From Pseudomonadota bacterium (GTDB lineage Bacteria; Pseudomonadota; Gammaproteobacteria; Burkholderiales; Thiobacillaceae): a stretch of DNA of 9,874 nucleotides. The DNA lies in contig JAJYXA010000031.1 in NCBI GenBank assembly GCA_021791235.1, positions 1-9,874 of the forward strand, in the 5' to 3' direction. The position numbers and the translations under genes were made by a program. This document shows positions 1 to 6,414 of the stretch, piece by piece. The notes below the pieces were generated by a model. It did no database searches. It was not told the origin of the DNA and saw only the letters and a list, made by a program, of their open reading frames with translations. Every line of letters begins with the position of its first letter. Position 1 is the first letter of the stretch.

Positions 1-733
1 CCGGCTGGAGCCTTTCCTCGACGCCAGCCTCACGCATGGCGAATCGGAAGAAGTGCAGGCGGTGATCGAGCGCCGGGTGCGCGAGCGCCTGCCGGCCGCC
101 TATCTCACCCACGAAGCCTGGCTGGGCGAGCACCGCTTCTATGTCGACGAGCGGGTGATCGTGCCGCGCTCCTTCATCGCCGAACTGCTGCACGAGCAGC
201 TGGCGCCGTGGGTGGAAAACCCGGACGAGGTGACGCGCGCGCTCGACCTGTGCACGGGTTCGGGCTGTCTCGCCATCCTGGCGGCGCTGGCCTTCCCGAA
301 TGCCGAGGTCGATGCGGTGGATTTATCGGCCGAAGCACTGGAGGTTGCCGCGAAGAACGTCGCCGATTACGGCCTGCAGAACCGGATCGAGCTGATCGAG
401 TCGGATCTGTTCGCGGCGCTGGACGGCCGCAGCTACGACCTCATCCTCAGCAACCCGCCCTACGTGAACGCCGCGTCGATCGCCGCGCTGCCGCCGGAAT
501 ACCAGGCGGAGCCGGAGCTGGCACTGGGCTCGGGCGAGGACGGCCTGGACGCGACCCGGCGGATTCTCGCCACGGCCAAAAACCACCTCAAGCCCGGCGG
601 CCTGCTGGTGGTGGAAATCGGCCACAACCGCGACGCCCTCGAGGCCGCCTACCCCGCCCTGCCCTTCACCTGGCTCGACACCGAAAGCGGCGACCAGTTC
701 GTGTTCCTGCTGCGGCGCGAAGACCTGCCGTAA
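1..733 (+). CDS. prmB: 50S ribosomal protein L3 N5-glutamine methyltransferase, 5'-truncated
   Basis: The enzyme uses S-adenosylmethionine to methylate a glutamine of ribosomal protein L3 in the cytoplasm. The reading frame is open from base 2, so the true start lies left of the window; the GTG at 53 is internal. The visible part shows the PrmB-like stretch AYLTHEAW..FYVDERVIVPRS, the SAM-binding motif LDLCTGSGCLAI, the acidic motif AEVDAVDLS, and the catalytic NPPY motif at 452-463. NPPY is the signature of glutamine N5-methyltransferases (PrmA is excluded because it targets lysine and lacks NPPY). The FYVDERVIVPRS segment and the C-terminal PFTWLDTESG..VFLL fit PrmB better than PrmC. About 243 residues are present, so roughly the first 60 residues of a usual ~300-residue protein are missing. 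The gene ends in TAA, 4 bases before the stop of the convergent gene. Confidence 0.93.
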   Translation, partial: RLEPFLDASLTHGESEEVQAVIERRVRERLPAAYLTHEAWLGEHRFYVDERVIVPRSFIAELLHEQLAPWVENPDEVTRALDLCTGSGCLAILAALAFPNAEVDAVDLSAEALEVAAKNVADYGLQNRIELIESDLFAALDGRSYDLILSNPPYVNAASIAALPPEYQAEPELALGSGEDGLDATRRILATAKNHLKPGGLLVVEIGHNRDALEAAYPALPFTWLDTESGDQFVFLLRREDLP

Positions 734-737
734 AAAG

Positions 738-2987
738 CTAAGCGTTGTCGGCAAGCAGAGGCCGGCCGAGCATGGCAGCCAGCGCGTCCGCCGGCTGCGG
801 CCGGCTCATCAGATAGCCCTGGCCGAATTCGCAGCCATGCTCGCGCAGGAAATCATACTGCGCCCAGGTTTCGATGCCCTCGGCGACAACCTCCAGATCC
901 AGCCCTTTTGCCAGCGCCAGAATCGTCGTGACGATCTGGGTGTCGCCCGGCTGCCCCGGGATCTTGCTGACAAACGACTGGTCGATCTTGAGCGAGTGAA
1001 ACGGCAGCTGCTTGAGGTAGCTCAGGCTGGAATAGCCGGTGCCGAAATCGTCGAGCGACAACCGCACGCCCATGGCGCGCAAGGTGTCGAGGCTGCTGCG
1101 CACGTCGTCGTTCATGATCAGCATCACGTTCTCGGTAATCTCGAGTTCCAGGCATTCCGGCGCAAGACCGGTGCGTGACAACGCCTGCTCGACCGATCTC
1201 ACCAGGCGCTGCCCCTCGAACTGCCGGGTCGAGACGTTCACCGACAGCGTCATTCCGTTTGCCTTGCCCTGCTTCTGCCATTCGCGCATCCGGGCGCAGC
1301 CGGCTTCCAGCACCCATTCGCCGAGCGGAACGATCAGGCCGGTGTCCTCGGCGGCGGAAATGAACGCGCCCGGCATCACCAGGCCCTGCTCCGGATCGTT
1401 CCAGCGCAGCAGCGCCTCGACCCCGACGATGCGCCGACTGCTCAGTTCCACGATCGGCTGGTAATGCAAAATCAGTTCGTCGCGTTCCAGCGCCTGACGC
1501 AGCCGGGTATCGAGCGTCAGCCGTTCGACCACGCGCGCGGTCTGCTGGGCGTGGTAGAACTGGTAACGGTTGCCGCCCTGCTCCTTCGCCTGATACATGG
1601 CCGTATCGGCATGCTTGAGCAGCGACTCCAGCGAATCCGCATCGTCCGGATACAGCGCGATGCCGATGCTGGCGCTGCTGTATATCTGGGTAGATCCGAT
1701 GTCGATCGGCTCGGCCAGGCTTTTCAGGAGACGGTTTGCGACCAGTTCGACATCCGACGATTCGCCGATCTCGGACACCGCGACGACGAACTCGTCGCCG
1801 CCGAAACGGCTCAGATGATCGTGCGCGCGCAACACCGATTGCAGGCGCACGGCGATCTGCTGCAACAGCAGATCGCCGGCGCCGTGCCCCAGCCCGTCGT
1901 TGATGTTCTTCAGCCGGTCGACATCGATGAACAGCAGGGCCAGGCGTTCATCGGTGCCCTGCATGCCTTCCAGCACCTGGTTCAGCGCGATGCGGAACCC
2001 CTCGCGGTTCGGCAGGCGGGTCAGCCCGTCGAAATAGGCAAGCTGGTTCAGATGTTTCTGGACCTGCTTGCGCTGTTCGATCTCCGACTGCAACTGATCG
2101 GCGCGCCGCTGCAGTTCGCCGGTCTGCCGCTGCACCTGATGACGCAGGAAACCGGCAATCGCCAGCACCAGGCCGAGCAGGATGCCGACGGCGGCGGCGG
2201 CCCATGGCAGCCAGCGGGGAGTGCGGCTGGCAGGCGCCGCTTCGAGCCAGCGGCGCAAGGAATCGTAGTAGGCCGAATCGGTGTCCGCCTTGAGTGCGGC
2301 CAGATGCCGGTCGAGCGCATCCAGCAGGACCGGGCTGGCGTGCTTTGGCGCCGCGTAGTGAACGAAGATGGGGTTGAACACGATGCCTGTCACCGCCAGA
2401 TCGGGTTGATACGCGTGCAGCGCGGCAAACACCCGGTTGACCGCGCCCGCGTCGGCGCGTTGCTCGACGATCGCTTGCAGCACCTGGGAATAGGTGTCGA
2501 CGTAGACCGGTGTGAACGGTGCGTGGAACTGCGCCGCCAGTTCGATCAGGGCCTGGCTGTGGATGCCGCCGCGCATGAGCGCGACCCGCTTGCCCTTGAG
2601 GTCGGGCAGCGAATCGATATCGGCCTCCGCATGACGGAACACCATCCCCCAGTTGCCGATCAGGCTCTGCCGGCCGAACCGGAAACGTTTTGCGCGCTCG
2701 TCGCTGTAGGCGATGCCTACGAGCAGGTCGATATCGCCCTTGTCCAGGCGCGCAAGGAGATCGTCAAAGGTATCGGGAACATAGGTGACCTGCCAGCCTT
2801 CCCGCTCGGCCACCCAGCGGATCACGTCGATCGCGATGCCTTCGGGGGGCACGCCGGGCGCCGCAGTGACGATCGGCGAATTCTCGAATACGCCGACCCG
2901 GACCGGAATACGGTCTGGCGCGGCCCATGCCAGTGAAAACGACCCCAGCCAAAGCAGCCAGGCTTGCAGAAAAGTACGGCATACCAC
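738..2987 (-). CDS. Periplasmic-sensing GGDEF-EAL protein (c-di-GMP cyclase/phosphodiesterase)
   Basis: Predicted inner-membrane enzyme that makes and/or degrades c-di-GMP in response to a periplasmic ligand. Taken from GTG 2987 it has 749 residues: signal peptide 1-22 (ends SFSLAWA), a family-3 solute-binding-like domain about 25-245, one TM helix about 258-282, a short coiled coil, GGDEF about 313-475 and EAL about 495-737. GGDEF is intact at 396-400, with an RxxD inhibitory site (RAHD) five residues upstream. In EAL, EALLRW (from 524), SVNVS, EITEN, DDFGTGYSS, KID, AEGIET and the late GQGY are all present, so the phosphodiesterase looks active. I chose GTG 2987 because AAGGA lies 10 bases upstream and the signal peptide begins there; the frame stays open to an ATG at 3098, which would bury the signal peptide. 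The ligand is unknown; this sensor class often binds amino acids. It lies downstream of the hydrogenase operon on the same strand but about 860 bases away, so an independent promoter is likely. Confidence 0.92.
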   Translation of the reverse strand: MVCRTFLQAWLLWLGSFSLAWAAPDRIPVRVGVFENSPIVTAAPGVPPEGIAIDVIRWVAEREGWQVTYVPDTFDDLLARLDKGDIDLLVGIAYSDERAKRFRFGRQSLIGNWGMVFRHAEADIDSLPDLKGKRVALMRGGIHSQALIELAAQFHAPFTPVYVDTYSQVLQAIVEQRADAGAVNRVFAALHAYQPDLAVTGIVFNPIFVHYAAPKHASPVLLDALDRHLAALKADTDSAYYDSLRRWLEAAPASRTPRWLPWAAAAVGILLGLVLAIAGFLRHQVQRQTGELQRRADQLQSEIEQRKQVQKHLNQLAYFDGLTRLPNREGFRIALNQVLEGMQGTDERLALLFIDVDRLKNINDGLGHGAGDLLLQQIAVRLQSVLRAHDHLSRFGGDEFVVAVSEIGESSDVELVANRLLKSLAEPIDIGSTQIYSSASIGIALYPDDADSLESLLKHADTAMYQAKEQGGNRYQFYHAQQTARVVERLTLDTRLRQALERDELILHYQPIVELSSRRIVGVEALLRWNDPEQGLVMPGAFISAAEDTGLIVPLGEWVLEAGCARMREWQKQGKANGMTLSVNVSTRQFEGQRLVRSVEQALSRTGLAPECLELEITENVMLIMNDDVRSSLDTLRAMGVRLSLDDFGTGYSSLSYLKQLPFHSLKIDQSFVSKIPGQPGDTQIVTTILALAKGLDLEVVAEGIETWAQYDFLREHGCEFGQGYLMSRPQPADALAAMLGRPLLADNA

Positions 2988-3012
2988 GCGATTATTGTCC
3001 TTGGAAATCGAG

Positions 3013-3025
3013 CCTCTGCATATTA
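3013..3025 (-). promoter_or_regulatory. Possible -10 element for the GGDEF-EAL gene
   Basis: TAATAT reads on the minus strand at 3025-3020. A transcript starting about 7 bases later would have a leader of roughly 25 bases before the GTG at 2987, which agrees with that start choice. The -35 region at the expected spacing is poor, so this is a weak prediction. Confidence 0.25.
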
Positions 3026-3122
3026 CGACAACCGCGAGGCTCACTTGATACTGTCGCAAGTATAGGGGCGAATCCGGCGCCGGCCATCGCAGGGTCACGC
3101 ATCGCGCCGCAACAACAGCCCG

Positions 3123-3237
3123 ACCGCGCCGAATCCATGGCTGAAGACCCCCTCTGTCATGTACGCCTGCTTCATGCTTACGTCACACTTTCCACTTGTC
3201 GTCCGTCGATTGTCTTCACCCATGGATTCGGCGCGGT
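3123..3237. repeat. 26-base inverted repeat (25/26 match) around a 63-base centre
   Basis: The arm 3123-3148 (begins ACCGCGCCGAATCCATGG) is the reverse complement of 3212-3237 with one mismatch, C at 3141 against C at 3219. The centre 3149-3211 shows no pairing of its own that I can see. The flanking bases (CAACAGCCCG left, GCGGGTCGAT right) show no target-site duplication. The structure could be a long hairpin in RNA, a degenerate non-autonomous mobile element with terminal inverted repeats, or the relic of an inverted duplication. It lies upstream of the GGDEF-EAL gene on that gene's 5' side, beyond its candidate promoter. Confidence 0.7.
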
Positions 3238-3267
3238 GCGGGTCGATCCCATCCATTTCCACCACTA

Positions 3268-3411
3268 TCGGAAGTGGCGCGCGCCGCCTCCGAAGCCAAG
3301 CACATGGCCAGGCGCATCGACGGCAGCAGCCTGTTCATCGACCAGCGCCGCATGCCCTTCGGCCGCAAGCTGGCGGACGAGGAACCCATGCCCGAGGCGG
3401 ATTGCGCCTGA
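3268..3411 (+). pseudogene. Probable 3' remnant of a gene, or a small unrecognised ORF
   Basis: The frame reads SEVARAASEAKHMARRI, then DGSSLFIDQRRMPFGRKLAD, and ends EEPMPEADCA before TGA at 3409-3411. Of 47 codons, 43 end in G or C, as in the real genes nearby. Upstream of about 3268 the same frame loses this bias and turns proline- and histidine-rich, so the coding-like part appears to begin abruptly. In-frame starts are GTG 3274 (45 residues) and ATG 3304 (35 residues); neither has a convincing ribosome binding site. I do not recognise the family. The abrupt loss of coding character just inside the right arm of the inverted repeat suggests a gene cut by a rearrangement, but a short real protein cannot be excluded. 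Confidence 0.3.
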
Positions 3412-3434
3412 GCCGCCACAATCCATCGTCCGCA

Positions 3435-3458
3435 CCGCGTGGGCTGCGCCCACCCTAC
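3435..3458 (+). repeat. Palindromic intergenic repeat, copy 1
   Basis: The core GTGGGCTGCGCCCAC is a 6-bp stem with a 3-base loop, preceded by CCGC and followed by CCTAC. Bases 3437-3457 are identical over 21 positions to copy 2, 44 bases downstream. Repeats of this general type (GTGGGC...GCCCACCCTA) are scattered between genes in many proteobacteria and give spurious VGWAxPT-like translations. Confidence 0.85.
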
Positions 3459-3479
3459 CCACACTCTCGCGCCGACCGA

Positions 3480-3501
3480 CGCGTGGGCTGCGCCCACCCT
3501 A
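3480..3501 (+). repeat. Palindromic intergenic repeat, copy 2
   Basis: A direct copy of the repeat at 3435-3458, identical over 22 bases (3480-3501 against 3436-3457). It lies 19 bases from the inverted copy 3, with which it could also pair as a 21-bp stem carrying one mismatch. Confidence 0.85.
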
Positions 3502-3519
3502 TGCATCCTCGCACTGGCC

Positions 3520-3543
3520 GTAGGGTGGGCGGAGCCCACGCGG
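3520..3543 (-). repeat. Palindromic intergenic repeat, copy 3 (inverted)
   Basis: Its reverse complement matches copy 1 over 24 bases with a single G-to-C change in the loop (GTGGGCTCCGCCCAC). It points the opposite way to copies 1 and 2. Confidence 0.85.
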
Positions 3544-3587
3544 TGCGATCCCCCGCCAGGCACCGGCATCCGTCGAAACGACATGAC

Positions 3588-3649
3588 GGTGGGCTCCACC
3601 CGCAAGGGGCAGGCCGTGGTTGCAACAACCACGCTCCGCCCGCCCTACC
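3588..3649. repeat. Degenerate or interrupted copy of the same repeat
   Basis: Bases 3588-3600 (GGTGGGCTCCACC, itself a palindrome) resemble the front half of the repeat. Bases 3633-3648 (GCTCCGCCCGCCCTAC) match the back half of copy 3 with one change. About 32 bases lie between them, including a separate perfect hairpin at 3616-3632 (GTGGTTG, loop CAA, CAACCAC). This may be one old copy split by an insertion, or two decayed partial copies. Confidence 0.4.
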
Positions 3650-3775
3650 CTTGAAATCCCCCCGCCCCACGCCAGACAGCGGGTGATGGACGGGAGCCGC
3701 CTCATGGAAAGCGCCTGATTCAGCCGCGCCATGGCTTGCCACGTGCCGAGCCGTTCCGCTCTGCCATGAAACGAG

Positions 3776-3800
3776 GCGCGTGCGGGGTTCCGGCACGCGC
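3776..3800 (-). terminator. Candidate terminator of the hydrogenase operon
   Basis: GCGCGTGC (3776-3783) and GCACGCGC (3793-3800) form a perfect 8-bp GC-rich stem with a 9-base loop. On the minus strand it begins 47 bases after the stop of the protease gene and is followed by the moderately T-rich CTCGTTTC. The T tract is short, so termination may be weak or factor-dependent. Confidence 0.4.
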
Positions 3801-3846
3801 GTCGAACCCGTGAAGGGCGGAGAGCGACGGCGCCGGCCGGCCTGCG

Positions 3847-4323
3847 TCAGTCGAGGCCATCGGGTTTCGGACCTGAAACCAGTTCGGCAGCGATGATGGC
3901 GGCCAGTTGCAGCGCTGCGGCCTGAACCTCGGTGCCGGGTTGCGCGCCCTGCACCACACCGCCGATTTCGACGCCGTACAGGTCCAGCCTGGGCGGCATG
4001 CCGCCGAGCGCACGCGCCAGCAACAGCGCATCCAGCACGCCGAAGCCGTGGCTGGAAAATCCCTGCCCATAGGTGGGCCAGTCCTTCTGATCGAAACGCC
4101 GGATCCGGCCTGGCTGGTCGCCGTTTTGCACGGCATCGATCAGAATGACCCGGCTCGCATTTCCGAGATGGGTAATCAGGCCGGCGCCGGGGCGGTCCAG
4201 CTTCTCGATCGAGACGCCGTCGCCATGCTGCACGCCTGCGGCCAGCAGGGCATCGACGGTCAGCCAGCCGGCCTGGTCGTCGCCCGACGGCGAGCCGATG
4301 CCGAGGATGCGCACCCTGCTCAT
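3847..4323 (-). CDS. [NiFe] hydrogenase maturation protease (HycI/HyaD family)
   Basis: Cytoplasmic endopeptidase of 158 residues that removes the C-terminal peptide of the large subunit once nickel is in place. The start of the protein carries the family signature ILGIGSPSGDDQAG. Nickel-sensing positions known from HyaD/HybD proteases have candidates here at Asp16, Asp63 (in ILIDAV) and His92 (in SSHGFGVLDALLLARALG). The length is normal for the family. Its ATG overlaps the TGA of hydA as ATGA, so it is translationally coupled and is the last gene of the operon. The substrate is almost certainly the adjacent HydA, which still carries a nine-residue extension after its last metal-ligand motif. 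No strong ribosome binding site is visible, consistent with coupling. Confidence 0.93.
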   Translation of the reverse strand: MSRVRILGIGSPSGDDQAGWLTVDALLAAGVQHGDGVSIEKLDRPGAGLITHLGNASRVILIDAVQNGDQPGRIRRFDQKDWPTYGQGFSSHGFGVLDALLLARALGGMPPRLDLYGVEIGGVVQGAQPGTEVQAAALQLAAIIAAELVSGPKPDGLD

Positions 4324-5618
4324 GTGCGCTCGACGCGCATCTTCAGGAAATGGGTGGCGCAGGAGATGCAGGGATCGTAGTTGCGGATGACTTTTTCGCA
4401 GTGCAGGCGCAGCGCGTCGTCCGGCTGGTCGAGCCCGAAGTTGAGCAGCGACAGCCGCAAATCCTCTTCAATCCGCGCCTGGTTCTGGCTGGTTGGCGGC
4501 ACGATGCGCGCGTTGACCACGCAGCCTTCGCCGTCCATTTCGTAGCGGTGCCACAACAGGCCGCGCGGCGCCTCGGTGCAGCCGGTCGCCACGCCGGCGC
4601 GCGGGCAGACCGGCACCCAGGGCGAGTCCGGCACTTGATAGCCGTCGAGCAGGCGCAACGCCTCGTGCAGCGCGAGCAGGATTTCCACCGCGCGCGCCGG
4701 CAGGCTGTGGAACAGGTTGCGGCTCGGCAGCACCATGCCGCTTTCAGCCAGCAGCGTTTTGACCCGTTCAGGCAGACGCGCGTGGTTGAGATTCAGCCGC
4801 GCCAAGGGACCGACCAGATAGGGTTGCTGGCGATAGGTGCTGAACAGCGCGGTGGAATGCGGCGCGTGCTGCTCGGCAAAGTGCGCACCAAAGGCTTCCG
4901 GCTCGATCTGCAGGCCGTCGCTGACGCCAATCCGGCCGCGCTCGATGGCATAGTCGTTCCCATCCTGCATCGCCACCGAAACGAATCGCTGGCCGTCCTG
5001 CGGCACCGGGATGGCGGCTGCCCAGCGGACCAGCGCTTCGGCCTCGGGCAGCGCGGCACGCAGTTTTTCCCGAATCTCGCGGATGCGGGGCAGCGAAGGC
5101 GCACCATGGAAGCCGCCGACCCGAATCCCCACCGGATGCACCGAGCGTGCGCCGAACAGGTCCATCAGTTCGTTGCCGAGCGCCTGGATGCGCAGGCCGC
5201 GGCGCACCTCATCGGGCACGATGCGCGCCAGTTCGATGGCGCTGTTGCAGCCGAAGAAATCCGGCGCGGCCAGCAGGTGGATGTGCAGGCTGTGGCTCTG
5301 GATCCATTCGCCGCAATAGAACACCCGGCGCATGGCGCGCGCCCACGGATCGAGCTCGACGCCGTACAGCCTTTCCAGCGCCTGCGCCGCGGTGGCCTGG
5401 TAGGCCACCGGGCAGATGCCGCAGATGCGCGCCACCAGGTCGGGGATTTCGGTGTAGTGGCGCCCTTCGAGAAATTTCTCGAAGAAGCGCGGCGGCTCGA
5501 AAATGCGCAGGCGCAGCTCGGCGATCTCGCCGCCGTCGATGCGCAGGTCGAGCGCGCCCTCGCCTTCCACCCGCGCGAGCACCGGAACGTGGATCGCCAC
5601 GCTGCGCCGTTCAGTCAT
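4320..5618 (-). CDS. hydA: [NiFe] hydrogenase large (alpha) subunit, group 3b type
   Basis: Catalytic subunit of 432 residues that holds the NiFe(CN)2CO site for reversible H2 oxidation and proton reduction in the cytoplasm. The four nickel-ligand cysteines are present: Cys66 and Cys69 in RICGICP, and Cys417 and Cys420 in DPCISCATH near the end. RVEGEG near residue 16 fits the conserved RxEG segment. After His423 comes FLKMRVERT, the peptide expected to be cut off by the protease encoded next. There is no twin-arginine signal, as expected for a cytoplasmic enzyme. In the first motif the usual CxxCxxxH histidine is tyrosine (CGICPVAY). ATG 5618 was chosen over an upstream extension to 5813, which would lie inside hydD in another frame; this start overlaps the hydD stop by 8 bases (ATGACTGA). 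Assignment to group 3b rests on the gene set and order beta-gamma-delta-alpha, as in Pyrococcus sulfhydrogenase. Confidence 0.95.
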   Translation of the reverse strand: MTERRSVAIHVPVLARVEGEGALDLRIDGGEIAELRLRIFEPPRFFEKFLEGRHYTEIPDLVARICGICPVAYQATAAQALERLYGVELDPWARAMRRVFYCGEWIQSHSLHIHLLAAPDFFGCNSAIELARIVPDEVRRGLRIQALGNELMDLFGARSVHPVGIRVGGFHGAPSLPRIREIREKLRAALPEAEALVRWAAAIPVPQDGQRFVSVAMQDGNDYAIERGRIGVSDGLQIEPEAFGAHFAEQHAPHSTALFSTYRQQPYLVGPLARLNLNHARLPERVKTLLAESGMVLPSRNLFHSLPARAVEILLALHEALRLLDGYQVPDSPWVPVCPRAGVATGCTEAPRGLLWHRYEMDGEGCVVNARIVPPTSQNQARIEEDLRLSLLNFGLDQPDDALRLHCEKVIRNYDPCISCATHFLKMRVERT

Positions 5619-6414
5619 GACTGCCGGCCCTGAGTTTGTCGGCGGCCGCGAGAAACACCGGCGCCTGGCTATTGATCGACCGGAAACGCCGCGCGATGGC
5701 CTGCGGCGCCAGCCCCAGGCTTGCGAACTGCGCCGCCAGCGCGTCGGCGTTGGCATTTTCCGCCGGGCCGTAGCAGCCGTAGCAGTCGCGGCCGAGGCCG
5801 GGGCACAGCGCACCGCAGCCCGCCCGCGTCACCGGTCCCATGCAGGCGATGCCGCGGCTCACCATCACGCAGGGAGTGCCCTGGCGCTTGCATTCGATGC
5901 ACACCTTGTCGGCGTTGTCGCGCGGCGCCACGCCGAGCAGCAGCGCATTCACCACCGCCAGCATCTGCGGGCCGCTGACCGGGCAGCCCCACAGTTCGAA
6001 GTCCACCTTCACGTGGCTGGAAATCGGCGTGGAGCGTTCCAGGCTGGCGATCGCGTCGGGATGGCTGTAGATCTGCGCCACCCATTCCGCGACCCTGGCG
6101 CCGTTGCGCAAGGCCTGGATGCCGCCTGACGTGGCGCAGGCGCCGACGGCGATCAGCATGCGGCTGTGCCGGCGGATACGCCGGATGCGTTCCAGGTCTT
6201 CCGGTGTCGACACGCTGCCTTCCACAAACGCGACCTCCACGTCGGTATCCGGATCGAGCGGCCCGGCTTCGGCGAAATGCACCAGCTCGACGCGTCCGGC
6301 GAGCGTGAGCAGGTCCTCGCCGAGATTGAGCAGGGCCAGCTGGCAGCCGTCGCAGGAACTGAACTTGTGTACCGCGACGCGCGGCCTGGGGGGATGTTCC
6401 ATCGGCGCGTTCAT
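5611..6414 (-). CDS. hydD: [NiFe] hydrogenase small (delta) subunit, three [4Fe-4S] clusters
   Basis: Electron-transfer subunit of 267 residues that pairs with HydA. The proximal cluster has Cys21 and Cys24 (SSCDGCQ), Cys93 (GACATSGG) and Cys144 (WGCPVSGP). A second set of eight cysteines (172, 175, 182, 191, 200, 204, 211, 214) in CIECKRQGTPC, CMGPVTRAGCGALCPG and CYGCYGP would hold two more [4Fe-4S] clusters, as in the HydD and Mvh/Frh-like small subunits. No twin-arginine leader is present, so the complex is cytoplasmic. ATG 6414 is preceded by AGGGGA and overlaps the hydG stop by one base (TGATG). ATG 6402 is possible but lacks a ribosome binding site. A longer frame to 6765 runs through hydG and is not real. 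Confidence 0.95.
   Translation of the reverse strand: MNAPMEHPPRPRVAVHKFSSCDGCQLALLNLGEDLLTLAGRVELVHFAEAGPLDPDTDVEVAFVEGSVSTPEDLERIRRIRRHSRMLIAVGACATSGGIQALRNGARVAEWVAQIYSHPDAIASLERSTPISSHVKVDFELWGCPVSGPQMLAVVNALLLGVAPRDNADKVCIECKRQGTPCVMVSRGIACMGPVTRAGCGALCPGLGRDCYGCYGPAENANADALAAQFASLGLAPQAIARRFRSINSQAPVFLAAADKLRAGSHD

Noticed and set aside
1464..2936. 490-residue plus-strand open frame opposite the GGDEF-EAL gene
   Set aside because: It is the antisense shadow of a GC-rich gene whose minus-strand domains and motifs are all recognisable.
3149..3211. tRNA, riboswitch or attC-like element inside the inverted repeat
   Set aside because: The centre shows no cloverleaf, no integron core sites and no internal pairing that I could find.
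2927..3523. Plus-strand frames of 175-198 residues across the intergenic gap
   Set aside because: They run through the 5' end of the GGDEF-EAL gene, the inverted repeat and the palindromes in frames without steady codon bias.
3435..3543. Possible short CRISPR array
   Set aside because: Only two direct copies and one inverted copy, with spacers of different length; each unit is itself a palindrome and no cas gene is near.
3216..3632. 138-residue minus-strand reading frame in the intergenic gap
   Set aside because: Its sequence is mostly translation of the palindromic repeats (VGSAHPT, VGWAQPT) and shows no domain or ribosome binding site.
4350..5633. 427-residue plus-strand frame opposite hydA
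   Set aside because: Antisense shadow; hydA has all nickel ligands and a full-length match to its family.
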